From contig JARYHS010009186.1 in the NCBI GenBank assembly GCA_031002005.1, positions 179,268,437-179,332,436 of the forward strand: a DNA stretch of 64,000 bases. Direction: 5' to 3'. Below the pieces are notes generated by a model. That model searched no databases. It was not told the origin of the DNA and saw nothing but the letters and a program-made list of their open reading frames with translations. The DNA is from Vandiemenella viatica (lineage: Eukaryota > Arthropoda > Insecta > Orthoptera > Morabidae). Of this stretch, positions 11,104 to 21,357 are shown piece after piece. Every line of letters starts with the position of its first letter. Position 1 is the stretch's first letter. The translations under genes were made by a program, and so were the position numbers.

Positions 11104-12711
11104 TAGATACGAGGCTGCTCCCAATCAGGGTATGATGTTTCAGCTGTGCACAAATACACAAAATTCTGTACGAATTTAGCAAATGTTTTCCTTCTGAGAG
11201 ATATCCACTTTTCTACCTGAATAAAATCATTATATGTTGTTTGCTCTAAAGAAAATCATTACAATTAATTGTTTCCCAAAAAACTCTTTTCCGTGTAAAA
11301 TAAATACAATTACATTAAAATATAGATCACTTTATTGCAGCACCTTACTGTCATATACAACATTCAGCGGCACAGTTCGCTTATTGCTAACTACTGAGTT
11401 GCAGAATAAAGATATAAAATGAAACTTAAAAAATGGAACTTACTTGTCTGTTATAGATACAGAGCTTTTATTTTTATATACACCTTCAAATCCAAGGTTC
11501 CTCGCTATTGTAAAATTAATGCCTCAAAAAATTGTTTATATATATATTTAGAATATAGAAAGGGTATGTCCAGTTTTATAATTAATACTAACACGAGAGT
11601 GGCTTTTAATATTTCTCAGTCGTTTGAGCCATTTCATCCTTCTGTTTAATTCTTGTATACAAGAAATAAAAGCAAAGAAAATGACAATAAATATTTATTA
11701 CATTAGCTCAAATACATACTGTTTCTAACTGTAGTTCGTTATTCTTATGCAGGTTAAAACTGATACCTAATAAAACCTAAAACATTATTCTATAAATGAA
11801 ATAAAACATCAATAACGACGTAAATGTTTTGGTCATAAATATGATCCGACACACTGCCGGCTACAGTTTTAAGCCGTAAAATTCTTAGTACCGAGAAGAT
11901 TGCTCAAAAACAAATTTTATAAAGAATTTGAAGCAGCATTCAGAAGTAGTTGTTATGTAAACGTACAGCTCATATACATGTTATAGCCAAATTGTTTGTG
12001 CGTCACTTACATTTAGAAAAAGGTTCTATTAAAATACGTAATAAAGTGTTTTGAAACAGAACTTGCAAGCAAATCTGAATGACGAAAGGCGCAGGCAATT
12101 TCGAGACGCGGTATTATTACGCCTGTCAAGTGAACTCCACTTTCCAAAACAAATCCATTACAGATCATACTACTAAAGCAACATCACTAAGAATCTAAAG
12201 TTCTCATCAACACAGTTTTCATATTTCAGGTAGTAAAAGATCGTACGACACATAAATGGACTCGTTTGACTTTAATATTTCGCTCGACATTTAACCTAAA
12301 GTATCAGTACTAATCAAAGGATGCTTTATCATCATGCCAACATGTTTGTCATGCTGTGACACCACGCGCAAAGCATTCGTTGGTGGGCAAACAATGACCA
12401 GAGATCTTTTTGTCTCCGTTAACAGATATCTCTCTTATAGCAAACTACGGATTTTTTTTATACCTATCAAAGATTCTGGAACGGCTTAGTGTGTATTAAA
12501 TGGAAATCCACCCATACAGAAAAATACGTATTTCGTTTTAAAATCCACAAATTATATATTAGACACTTTTTATTTATTTATAGTTTTTCGACATAGATAC
12601 TTTCTTTATATGCTATGTGAATAGATATGACTAATATATAAAACTTTTCTGTAGTGGTTCATTATTTTTTTCCTTTACATTAAAATTTAAAGGAAAAAAT
12701 ATTCTACGTGG
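11104..12711. other. AT-rich sequence, nothing recognised
   Basis: Short frames at 11234-11649 are AT-driven and have no recognisable domain. No element ends or repeat heads were found between the Helitron and the LINE tail at 12712. Confidence 0.45.
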
Positions 12712-12800
12712 ACCTTAAGAGATAAGCAGAAGATAGAAGAGCATGGAGAGCAGTCAAGTGAAAACCTGCCCAGGGCAGAAAACTGATGATGATGACATTA
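12712..12800 (+). mobile_element. LINE 3'-end fragment
   Basis: The translation contains EDRRAWRAVK, a sequence common at the C-terminus of insect non-LTR retrotransposon polyproteins. It is followed by a short 3' sequence ending in GATGATGATGAC, a typical simple-repeat tail. Everything upstream is missing, as expected for a 5'-truncated LINE. Confidence 0.5.
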
Positions 12801-13406
12801 AAATTTGAAACCAGCCATACAAAAAGGTACATATTCCTTTAAATCGGCATTATGAAGAGAGTTGTGCAGTGGAGCTAAGACGTATACAACATTAAATCAG
12901 TACGAAATAAATATCAAGTGCGTTAGTTAAGCTAATGCGAAAATAGTAATTGTCAGAATACTGGATTCAATCCGACATTTTTAATGCGCTTGATAAATAC
13001 CCATGAATTATGTTAGGAACAGTATGTGTACTGTATTTGTGCTTTATGAGGCTATGTACTACCAAAGACATAAATTATGCTCTGACAATATACGCCTGTA
13101 GGCTTGTCGGATGCAACCCGCCGTGCATGTTGCTCTGGCTCGGTGCCAGCCGCCGCTACAACTGTCCGTCACGGTCCAGCAATTACTGCGGACTCACTCC
13201 GTCGCCAGCCACTGTAAACACCTCTCAATTAGCAGACGCCTCGCTCAGATTTAAGCGCCCTCTTCAACAACGAAAACTGTTGAGCTCAACACATGCTTAC
13301 GGCATGCTGCGTTTTATATCGTAAATTTGAGTTAGTTCAGAGGCGAAACAGAATACTGAATGTAAGGCAACACTCTTCTGCACATATTAGATACTCGTAA
13401 AAGAAA
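12801..13406. other. unassigned sequence with a GC-rich patch
   Basis: A patch at about 13090-13280 is much richer in GC and CpG than its surroundings and lies in a 104-codon plus-strand frame (13010-13324). The predicted protein is Cys- and Ser-rich but matches no family I recognise, and the frame covers AT-rich sequence at both ends. It could be a fragment of an exon, a promoter or an unrecognised repeat. Confidence 0.35.
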
Positions 13407-13640
13407 CCGAGCGTGGTGGGTGAACGGGTAACGTTCTGGCCCCGCATTCGGGAGGACGTGGATTCGAATCCCCATCCGGGCATCAAGATTTGGGTTTTCC
13501 ATAGTTTCCCCAAATCACTCCAGGCGAATGCCGGGATGCTTCCTTCAAAAAGTCCATGACCGAATTCCTTCCCGTTCCTTGTCCCCAGTCCCATTCCGCC
13601 TCTAATGACCATAGCCGTCGACGAGGCGTAAAGCCGTAAG
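13407..13640 (+). repeat. SINE-1 copy, full length
   Basis: This is the cleanest copy in the window. It has the head CCGAGCGTGGTGGGTGAACG, B box GATTCGAATCCCC, body CCAAATCACTCCAGGCGAAT, CTTCCTTCAAAAAGTCCATG, CCGCCTCTAATGACC and tail GACGAGGCGTAAAGCCGTAAG, then an A-rich run. The head carries the A- and B-box elements of a tRNA-type RNA polymerase III promoter. It is the best reference for the other SINE-1 entries. Confidence 0.9.
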
Positions 13641-14499
13641 AAGAAAAAAAAATCTTAAAAGAACGTGTTTACAAGATTAAAAGTAAATCCGTCGCTGTCC
13701 TAGTACTTCAGATCTCGTTGGTGCTATTGTGACAAGAAAAATCCTTTCCCGCTCTCATTGTAGTTCGTAAAAGTTACTCCATTGACTTGAAGTATAAACA
13801 ATTGAAAATTTTGGTTTTAGTCTCTAATTGCTTGTTCATACGGTTCTCTGGTACCATTATATACTCTTAAAGTATACAAAATATCCATATTTATTATTTT
13901 AGATTGTATACTCTGAAGTTGAAATTGTACAATCCCAGTTGTGATTCGCAGTCTGCTTGCGTATCAATAATTATTTCTGATGCTCCATAATTTCTAAAAA
14001 TTATCTACCATGCTTTAATTTCAAAGTGTTCCCTGTATACTATGTATAGTCTTGGAATTTTTAGTATCTCCCACTTTATCTTTTGTAGTATGCTTATTGG
14101 AAAACGTGTAATGGTTATTTGCCTTGGCGGACCTATAGACACACTGGCAAGTACTTTCAAGAATCCGAAGCAACATACGAGTGTTGTTAGAGTTTAAGCC
14201 CAAGACATGGACGCTTCTCGGGAATCTTATGGAGTCACTGTGCAGTTACTTTAGATTGCGTAGAGAATATTACTCCCCAGTCTACCGTAGTATATTGCGG
14301 TCTTAACGAAAGACTAACGTCAGTTAATGCAATGGGAACCTTTCCGTGAAATTTTATGTTACAGACCCTCTCAGATGTATAAAATACCTGATTCCTTACA
14401 TTACAAACAATCAAATCCTTTTTACAACACAAAGAAAAACTCTTGAGCAGTACCACAGTGATGCTAGGATAAAGAATTCTTGGAAGACGTGTTACATAA
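13641..14499. other. AT-rich sequence before the Harbinger relic
   Basis: Minus-strand frames at 14021-14203 and 14235-14525 have no recognisable domain. The stretch ends at the TAA (14497-14499) taken as the target site of the next element. Confidence 0.4.
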
Positions 14500-14739
14500 A
14501 AGGGGCCATTAGACGACCCGATCACATGGTCCTGGCTCCGTTACCGATCTCACTTTCCTCCCGTCGACAGGTTGTTGTATTTAGATAACCAATCGACCGG
14601 TTCTATCTGATTAGTACTAGCAGCCTACCACCAGGCGTTTATCCATCTTGTTCTGAAATTTTTTTGATATTCTAATAATTAAATTAATATGGCCCCATAT
14701 TTATCAAAACCACAAATTCTTGTTGTAGTAACCCTGACT

Positions 14740-15030
14740 GCTTTGAAATTGTGCAAAAAGCCTAGGAAAAAGAGAAAGACATGTGCTAAGCGGTAATATT
14801 TACAAAGGCATACATTCAGTCACATTAGACTATTAGATGTGTTGGGAGATGAAGATTTCAGGAATTTATCGCGGATGACACCTGAAGTTTTGGTGAATCT
14901 ATTGAATTCAGTAAAATCTTTCACTTTAAAAAAATGCTACTGTGATGCGTGAAGCAATAACCTCAAAGGAAAGATTGTCACGCTTCAATTTTTTGCCACC
15001 GGAAGGACGTAGGAACATTTAACATTTGAA
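14740..15030 (+). pseudogene. PIF/Harbinger transposase, N-terminal remnant
   Basis: Translation gives HTFSHIRLLDVLGDEDFRN, then LSRMTPEVLVNLLNSV, and after a frame change FLATGRT. This matches the N-terminal region of Harbinger transposases, where an RM(S/T)...F..LL helix precedes an RFLATG segment. An in-frame stop precedes HTFSH and another follows the KKCYCDA segment. The catalytic DDE core is absent. The homology is recognised from the motif order only. Confidence 0.6.
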
Positions 15031-15269
15031 GTATAGTGCTGCTGTATCACCATCAATGATGACAACCATGGTCCCAAAAACTTGTGCGGCAATGTGTTTG
15101 CTGTTGGTTTTAGGCGTCGGTACATTTCTAATAAAGAATTAAATGCTTGATTTCTGGTATTATCGTTTTGAAAGGGGGCGTATGAGGTGCCCCATAAAAC
15201 TTTGTAGGTCTTGTACACCTCCAGAAACTGTATCAATACTTCTTTTTCTTCCTGATCAAATGTATCCAT
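14985..15269 (-). pseudogene. MADF-domain protein remnant (Harbinger second ORF)
   Basis: The 94-residue frame begins MDTFDQEEKEVLIQFLEVYK and continues TYKVLWGTSYAPFQ and RNQAFNSLLEMYRRLKP. It shows the spacing of hydrophobic and Trp residues typical of MADF domains (Leu-rich helix, LW, then AF..LL). Harbinger elements carry a MADF/Myb-like DNA-binding protein as companion to the transposase, so its place inside this element supports the call. Its 3' end overlaps the plus-strand transposase remnant, probably through internal deletion. The C-terminal part is not MADF-like. Confidence 0.6.
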
Positions 15270-15549
15270 CTCAAAATAACAACACTGTACGACACAGCAG
15301 AAAACAGGGAACTAGGCAGAGTGAACACAACTGGGTGAGGCTTTACACCACCAGTTTTAAGACATCAGTGGTGAAGGCCGGACTTACACCCACTTCTTCA
15401 ACCTACATCGGATGGCATTTCCACCCGATCTCCCTGTCTAGTCTTCCCAAAAAAACGTGACCAGGAGCTCCTTCAGAAGACCCGATTTCAAAGCCGAAGA
15501 GGCGTGGCCCCGACTTAGTGAGACCAGCTGGGGTCGTCTAAAGGGGCCT

Positions 15550-16608
15550 TAAGGTGTTCTCCGAGACAATCGATGAGCAAAACATCTTAGATCTCTACCG
15601 TAAAACAAGGTTCACTATGAACAAAATAACAAGATTCTTCTGTCGTTGTTGAATTTTAGATCTTGTCTAAATGGTGTATTTTGCTATTGTAAGCCATGAC
15701 GTCATGATACAGGCTCATAAGGGAAAATTGCTGAAAACTGCAATAGTTATCAAAATCATATAATTTTTATATTAGTATAAAGCCACGAAAACGCCACCAG
15801 TTGTTTAAAAGTTTTTTATTCTTTAAAACTTTACTGCAGTTTCGACAAATACAGGTTTGTCTTCTTCAGAAGTATGACACCTAAACAAAAATTCATGTTA
15901 AAATTGCACTATGATAAAATATATACATACAGCTTTTATCTTTAAAATATGACATTATACATACTTCGTGAGATCTGGTCCACCCCCCCCCCCCCTGGTG
16001 AGTCCGAGAAATCCCCTCTTCCAAAGCCGGTTACACCCCTACTTTTGACGAAATACCCGCCATAAAATAGCCTTTCGAGTCATTTGTAGCCCTTTTTTTA
16101 GCTCTACAGTCCAAATTTCAAAAACCTCACGTGAGATTTCCGTTGACCCCCCCTCCCCCTTGGTGAGATTTGGTGAGATATCGCCGGACCCCCGCCCCCT
16201 CTCTATTTCACCTCACGTAATTTATGGACGCCCCCTTGGTAGATATACTTCGAATGTGCTATCAGATTATTAAATTTCTCTTTAAAACAATATAGTTCTC
16301 ATGTTGCAAATGCTGCAACCTCAATAGAAAAATAAATGTATGTAAATTTTTACTTTTTATACACGAAGAGAAAACTTGAAAAAACAATTGTAAAAGAGAA
16401 AACGCTGTCTTTATTAATTCATTTTGTAATCTCATTTATCTATGAAGAAACACATTTGATGATACATAAGCTCAATGTATGATTCTTCTGAACCAAGTTC
16501 TTTCCACACAAATAATGGTAGTCGTGAAAGTAGTATTCACCTAGAATACAAAGATATGAAGTTATTCCAAGACCCTGCATACTCGTAGAAACACATAGAA
16601 TTCTACTG
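15550..16608. other. AT-rich sequence with a C-tract repeat
   Basis: Apart from the repeat at 15976-16240 nothing coding is seen. A short block near 15840-15880 (TTCGACAAATACAGG, then TTGTCTTCTTCAGAAG) resembles sequences shared by several arthropod repeat families but was not assigned. The segment 16300-16600 is plain AT-rich DNA upstream of the candidate gene. Confidence 0.35.
15976..16240. repeat. C-tract repeat, probably part of a MITE
   Basis: Long C runs, repeated GGTGAGATTTGGTGAGAT and a right side reading CTCACGTAATTTATGGACGC before CCCCCTTGG recall a widespread arthropod repeat whose ends are rich in G or C runs. No matching left end or target duplication could be fixed, so the boundaries are approximate. 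Confidence 0.35.
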
Positions 16609-16761
16609 ATGCCATATGAGGTGACTTTGTTGTTCTACCTAAGCATTTGTTTCGTCTCTGAGACAGAATATATTCGTGCAATAAGCGTTTTCCTTCTATC
16701 TTGTGATGCCTCGGAGCCCTCTCCTACTGGTTTCTATATTAGGCAACAGGGGACTCACAGC

Positions 16762-17347
16762 ATGAATAAGAGAACGCTACTCAAGTTCGCTGTGCAAAGA
16801 GTGAATGCAAGCTTTCGCTCAACTATAAAACGACCGACTCTCCAGGACACCGAGACACTGCTTGATGAAATAGACCAGCTCACAATCTCTGCAGGGAGTT
16901 TACTTTATGAGTCTTCTGTACAGTTAATTGAACAATACGAAAGTAAACGTTTAAGAAGAAGATCCAAGAAAGATGTTATCTAACTTTGAACCAACTATAC
17001 TTATCCGATGATATCTGTTTCATTACAATTGACTGTATTTTTAAACAGACGTCCCATTATTTTCTTTTTCTTTAGACTTTGAAACATTACGAGATTTATG
17101 TGTCACGCTACAGAAACCAAACAAAAACACCAAAAAAAGTAGAAATAACTATACAGATGCACAATTCTGCTATATACATAGCCGAGATAAGGTCACATAT
17201 GCGGTTTACATAAATACTGTAGCCGCTAGTAGATATAGTCGGAGGCTGACGGCTCAATGGGCTCTTATGGATGCCAATTTGCGGCCAGTTTTTCAGCCAA
17301 TCAGAAGCGAAGCCGCTATAACTGATATCCCCCTCCCCTCCTTGTAA
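16762..17347 (+). CDS. candidate two-exon gene, unknown function
   Basis: Exon a, from ATG 16762 (MNKRTLLKFAVQRV) to 16942, ends TACGAAA before a GTAAAC donor. Exon b runs from 17076, just after a strong pyrimidine tract ending in TTTAG, to TAA 17345-17347. The junction is phase 1 and the 133-bp intron removes the downstream stop. The joined frame is 150 residues; an upstream in-frame ATG at 16609 would give 201. Exon b is open for 90 codons without needing an ATG, unusual for this composition. The protein has a predicted helical stretch (DTETLLDEIDQL, SSVQLIEQYE) and basic segments. No family is recognised. Without splicing, exon a is a 124-codon frame ending at 16983. This is inference from splice signals and phase only. 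Confidence 0.3.
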
Positions 17348-17850
17348 CTGATACCGCCGCCCCCTCCCCTCCTTGTAATGGATAGCCTCACAAAGGTATT
17401 CCGTTTAGCTGATACCCACTCCCCCTCCCATCCTTGAAGTCGATACTTCGTGCAGGCGTTCCGGTGTAACTGATACCCACGACGATGATCTTGAAATCAA
17501 TACCCCGCGCAGATGTTCCAGTGTAACTGATACCCCCTCCCCCTCCTCTCATTGTTCCTGAAACCCCCTCCCAACTGCCTTCCCCACTAACTCCAGTCTC
17601 AGTTGCCTCCCTTTCTTGTAATCGATACCACGCGCAGGTATTCATGTGTAACCTAATTAATCCCCTCCCCCAATTGTTCTATTGTTACCCTTCTCCACTA
17701 ACCCGAGTTCCCCCTCCTTGTAATCGATAGCACACGCAGGTATTCCAGTGTAACTGATACCCACCACGCTGACCTTGAAATCGATACCGCGGGCAGGTAG
17801 GAACCTTTTGTAACCGACGGTCGCCACGCTGACCTTGAAATCTAGAGAAC
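17310..17850. repeat. degenerate C-rich minisatellite
   Basis: Blocks built on GTGTAACTGATACCC, a C-rich spacer (CCCCCTCCCC type), CTTGTAATCGATACC and CGCAGGTATTCC recur at irregular spacing. The last two blocks, with ACGCTGACCTTGAAATC at 17766 and 17826, are exactly 60 bp apart. Monomers differ by substitutions and by loss of the C-rich part. The array lies directly between the two candidate genes, and its final unit runs into a TATA-like sequence. Confidence 0.7.
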
Positions 17851-17862
17851 AGGTATAAATAG
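17770..17862 (+). promoter_or_regulatory. candidate promoter: two TGACCTTGA sites and a TATA box
   Basis: TGACCTTGA occurs at 17770-17778 and 17830-17838. Its complement TCAAGGTCA is the extended half-site bound by monomeric nuclear receptors of the FTZ-F1 and ERR type. TATAAATAG follows at 17854-17862, about 100 bp before the ATG of the small-exon candidate. The first A of an initiator-like TCAC is at 17899, somewhat farther than the usual ~30 bp, and a run of As lies between them. That spacing weakens the call. Binding is inferred from the motif alone. Confidence 0.3.
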
Positions 17863-17954
17863 CCTGCCTACACCACCAAAAAAAAAAAAACCGCAATCAC
17901 TTCTGCACTGCAGGTCGACTAGTAAAGTGGTGTCTCTCCTGAGCTCCAATAGCC

Positions 17955-18522
17955 ATGTCTGAAGATCTGTTCAACTACGAAAGTATGTTCAATAACACTT
18001 CCTTAAATAGCATAATATATATTTTTATAGTTCGCTCTTAAATAGTGTGCTATATATTATGTTTCTTTCACAGGAATGCACTCATTATGGGATGAATTAA
18101 ATTATTCGGCTCTTCCTGATAACAGACAGAATTACATATCAATAAATTGTTTAAGTTTGTTTTAGTGTTCACGGTCTAAAGTATATTGTTTTTAGGTACA
18201 GCACAGTTGAGCCAGTTTGATGATTACGGTACCACTGATTTTATCTTTTGTAGGAATTGATGAACTTTTGAAAATTCCAACCAACGAACTGATTGGTGAT
18301 TTGTTAACATGTATTTATTATTTATAAAACTATATTTTTTTTTCTATTTCATTCTTTTCTGTCTCCAGAATTTGCCCAACTGAAAAAGCTTGTCTTTGAA
18401 GGTATGTGCTTCCTTTAAGATTTGTAGTGAGCACATCAGCATGTTGACTCTTCGTCCCAGGCGCCGGCGTAGAAGTTATCACTTCAAAAACTTTGAATTA
18501 CTTTTTTTTGAAAATAATGTAA
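17955..18522 (+). CDS. candidate gene made of very small phase-1 exons, unknown function
   Basis: Proposed exons are 17955-17982 (MSEDLFNYE), 18074-18154, 18196-18228, 18254-18295, 18369-18401 and 18461-18522 (TAA 18520-18522). Each internal exon is a multiple of three (81, 33, 42, 33 nt) and each junction is phase 1. Donors include GTATGT at 17983 and 18402. Acceptors include TTTCTTTCACAG, CTTTTGTAG and CTGTCTCCAG. The joined frame has no stop and encodes 92 residues, acidic and Leu-rich (QLSQFDDYG, IDELLKIPTNELIEFAQLKK). The intron between the third and fourth exons would be only 25 bp, too short to splice, and the one before is 41 bp. Skipping the 33-nt exon gives a normal 99-bp intron and keeps the frame (81 residues). 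No signal peptide or known domain. Chance occurrence of AG/GT signals cannot be excluded. Confidence 0.3.
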
Positions 18523-18550
18523 AACCGTTGGTTTGCAGAAGTGCGCCAGA

Positions 18551-18860
18551 AATAAATCTGAATTAAGGAGATGTTTTGGAAACAGCAGTCACATGTCGAA
18601 AATAAGTAGAATGATTTCGAGGGTCTTCATGCGGAAACAAGAATTCGAACTCTCCGGAAGGCACTGGACAATCATAAACCGGATTCGAACATGACAAGAC
18701 ATATTCTGTTACTTACTACACGAATGGGTCTGTTCTTCGTATTGTGACTGTGGCACCATCATACAGTCATTTCACCACATCGTTTCTAATTGTCCTGTTC
18801 GAGCCCACACCTTTTGTATATTTTGTAAAAAATGTGTACATTCTTCGTACCATAAATAAA
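18551..18860 (+). terminator. candidate polyadenylation signals
   Basis: AATAAA occurs at 18551-18556, about 30 bp past the proposed stop, and again at 18855-18860 before a SINE. Either could end a transcript from the small-exon candidate. In AT-rich DNA the hexamer is common, so this is weak support on its own. Confidence 0.25.
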
Positions 18861-18902
18861 TACTGATGTAATGAAGTTATATACAAACTGTCCATTTTTA
18901 TC

Positions 18903-18985
18903 TTGTGGCTTTACGCCTCGTCGATTTCGAGGATATTGGAATTGGGAAAAGAGTTCAGACGAAGGAAAGTTATAGTGAAATATGG
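18903..18985 (-). repeat. SINE-1 tail fragment
   Basis: TGTGGCTTTACGCCTCGTCG is followed by a diverged GAGG..ATT and GGGAAAAG block, matching the first third of minus-strand SINE-1 copies. The body and tRNA-like head are missing, as in a 5'-truncated insertion. Confidence 0.6.
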
Positions 18986-20280
18986 AAAAGAAATGGAAGG
19001 AAATAAAGGAGAGTTGACGTTATTTCATCAAACTCATAGTTTTCCAATAATTAAACATTTGTAATTAATAATCCCACGATTTTTACGCATTATAGTGAAA
19101 GAATCTCTATTGCTTAGCTAATTTTACGCTATGGAAAGAATAATAGATAAAAAACTATTAACTTAAATTATTAATAAAAGTTTGGCGTAGGAAAAAGAAC
19201 TGAAATTTTGACGAATTTATTTTTCTAAATAATATTCGTAATACAGATAAAGATTAATATGTTGTTTTACAAATTATAGTATTAATTTTTTAATGAATTA
19301 CTACTGTTGACATACTTGTAGAAGTATATATTTCTACACGGTCTAGTGTTTCCTTGGCTGCACAAGAGTGGTATCAGAGAAGGCATACGCTTTGTCTCCC
19401 AGTCCCTGTTATGTCACAAGAATCAGATTCGAATGGCTCCTCCACATGGACGACGCATTCATTAGTTTAATGCGCTGTGTGGAGAAGCTGGACCTAATTA
19501 CGCTTTATCGGCTGGAAGGAACTGAGTTTATTGTACTCAACTAGATACCGCTGGATCTGCAGAACCTCATACAGTTTTCCCCCTAAAGGAGGAAACATCA
19601 GATTATTTCACTTTTGTATTCACGACGTAGGTACTATAAATGCAATTCTGCTGTCGCATCAGCTAATTATTTTCCCAGGTTTCCAACGTGATTTCACGTC
19701 AATCCACGAATTCCGTTTGGATGCAAGGTTTTCTGATAACAGTAAATAAAAAAGAATGTCGTAGAAATATTAAAGTTGACTGAAGAACACTGAGTAAATA
19801 ATAACGGAAATACGCAGATATTCTTAAATACCTGCTTCAGACTACATAATCGTCTGCAGTGTAGATATTGAACATATTCTGGCGTCTTTACCTGAAAACA
19901 TCGGCGAGGAATTCTCATTTGTGTTTGATATTCTGCTGTGAACAAAAATGTCTAGCAAAATCTCAAAAAATTTTACTCAGATACATTTCGAAAAGTTATG
20001 CACTACATTGAATCCTGTGCGGTTCTGAGTCAACTTGGGGATATGTGGCAGGAGAAATTAATTTAAAGCTGATTGTTTGCTGTATTTGAATGTTGGAGTT
20101 TTGTTCTTTGTAAATGTAGACTCAACATGCGAACTTTCAAAAATGTTATCACGAACACAAAAGCTTAAGCATGTTCCATCGGTTACTAAACTTCAGTATC
20201 TTAATAGGATTAATAAATCAGAGTCAGGAATATTGAGGTATTTTGCATAATTTAACCTATTACTGTAGTCTACAATGCAG
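18986..20280. other. AT-rich sequence, nothing recognised
   Basis: Two overlapping frames on opposite strands (19531-19749 plus, 19694-19945 minus) have no domain. A GC-richer patch at 19370-19520 has no recognisable exon structure. Confidence 0.45.
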
Positions 20281-20510
20281 ACCGAGACCGGTGGGTTATC
20301 GGTAACGTTCTGACCTCACATTCGGGAGGAGGAGGGTTCGAGTCCCAGAATGGCCATCCAGATTTGCGTTTTCCATGGTTTCCCCAAATTACTTCAGGCG
20401 AATACCGGATGGTTCCTCCAAAAGCCTATTCGGAATTACTTTCCGTTCCTTGCCCCATATCCTTTCCCGCCTCTAATGACCTCGACGTCGATGAGGCGTA
20501 TAGCCATAAT
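20281..20510 (+). repeat. SINE-1 copy, near full length
   Basis: The head ACCGGTGGGTTATCGGTAAC is followed by B box GGTTCGAGTCCC, then CCCCAAATTACTTCAGGCGA, a body with CCCGCCTCTAATGACC and tail GATGAGGCGTATAGCC. The frame of 77 codons running through it is an accident of the repeat. Confidence 0.85.
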
Positions 20511-21319
20511 CAAAGAAAACAGAGAGATAGGCGACAACAACTCTTGTAAAAAAGAAGGCGTGTTCTACCGGTTTTTATCGTAAAAAGTCGTGCTTCATTC
20601 CATAGGATATTTTAGTTTGTATTGCCTACTAGATATAAAATTACATTTACCAAAGGTAACGAGGACAATTCCGCAGGTTTCAGTATTTACCCCCCAGTTT
20701 CTCTCCTGACGCATAGCTTTTGTCAGCATTTACCAGTGGGAACGCTGGTGACTGCTCAAACGTAGAAATGGAACTGGATTGATTTCCCGAGAGAGCCTTG
20801 TGTGATTTCAGCGGCCGGAAGAATTTGTTCATTTATTCGTAATGCGATTGTTTAACTGTGTATCAAAGCATATTGTTTTCTGATTATTCCACATAAAAAT
20901 CAACTACACATCTACCATATACCTTAAATGGTATTGTTGCGCATGTATGCATTTTAATTCCTAACAAATCAGTTTCTCTAACATTTAAAAGTAAAAGTTG
21001 TTTGTTGTGGTATGAAGTTACTATAAACGCGAACGTCAAAGTTGCTTGCGATGGTATGTGGTTACCATAAACATAAACATTATTTTCGGGTCAAGCACAT
21101 TGCAAACTCAAATTTCGTTGTTGCAGACTAATTATTATACGGTTTCTATTAATTTTGTGTGTGAAACCAGAAATAATTTTTACACCAAATAAGTTTTAAT
21201 AGAAATTCATTGCCTTGAATGATACCACATATATGTGACTAATAAAATTTAACAACCTAATACTTTTCTGTAATTCTTATATTTTATAAAACCGTTTATA
21301 ACTACTATGAATCACTAAA
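20511..21319. other. AT-rich sequence, nothing recognised
   Basis: No coding frame or repeat was identified. GTTGCTTGCGATGGTATG near 21040 partly repeats TTGTTTGTTGTGGTATGAAG near 20999, a weak local duplication. Confidence 0.4.
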
Positions 21320-21357
21320 TCTATACTAAAAGTGACTCTGTCTCACTGTTTGTTACA

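Larger units (their letters stand above)
14500..15549. mobile_element. PIF/Harbinger deletion derivative
   Basis: The left end AAGGGGCCATTAGACGACC and the inverted right end AGGCCCCTTTAGACGACC match at about 15 of 18 positions. TAA lies directly outside both (14497-14499 and 15550-15552), and TWA target duplication is characteristic of PIF/Harbinger. The interior holds remnants of both expected genes, a transposase on the plus strand and a MADF-domain protein on the minus strand. At 1050 bp it is far shorter than an autonomous copy. Confidence 0.75.

Noticed and set aside
18196..18228. 33-nt exon as an obligatory part of the small-exon gene
   Set aside because: The following intron would be 25 bp, below what animal spliceosomes remove; it is kept only as an optional or spurious exon.
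20350..20583. 77-codon plus-strand frame
   Set aside because: Lies inside a SINE-1 copy and follows its body sequence.
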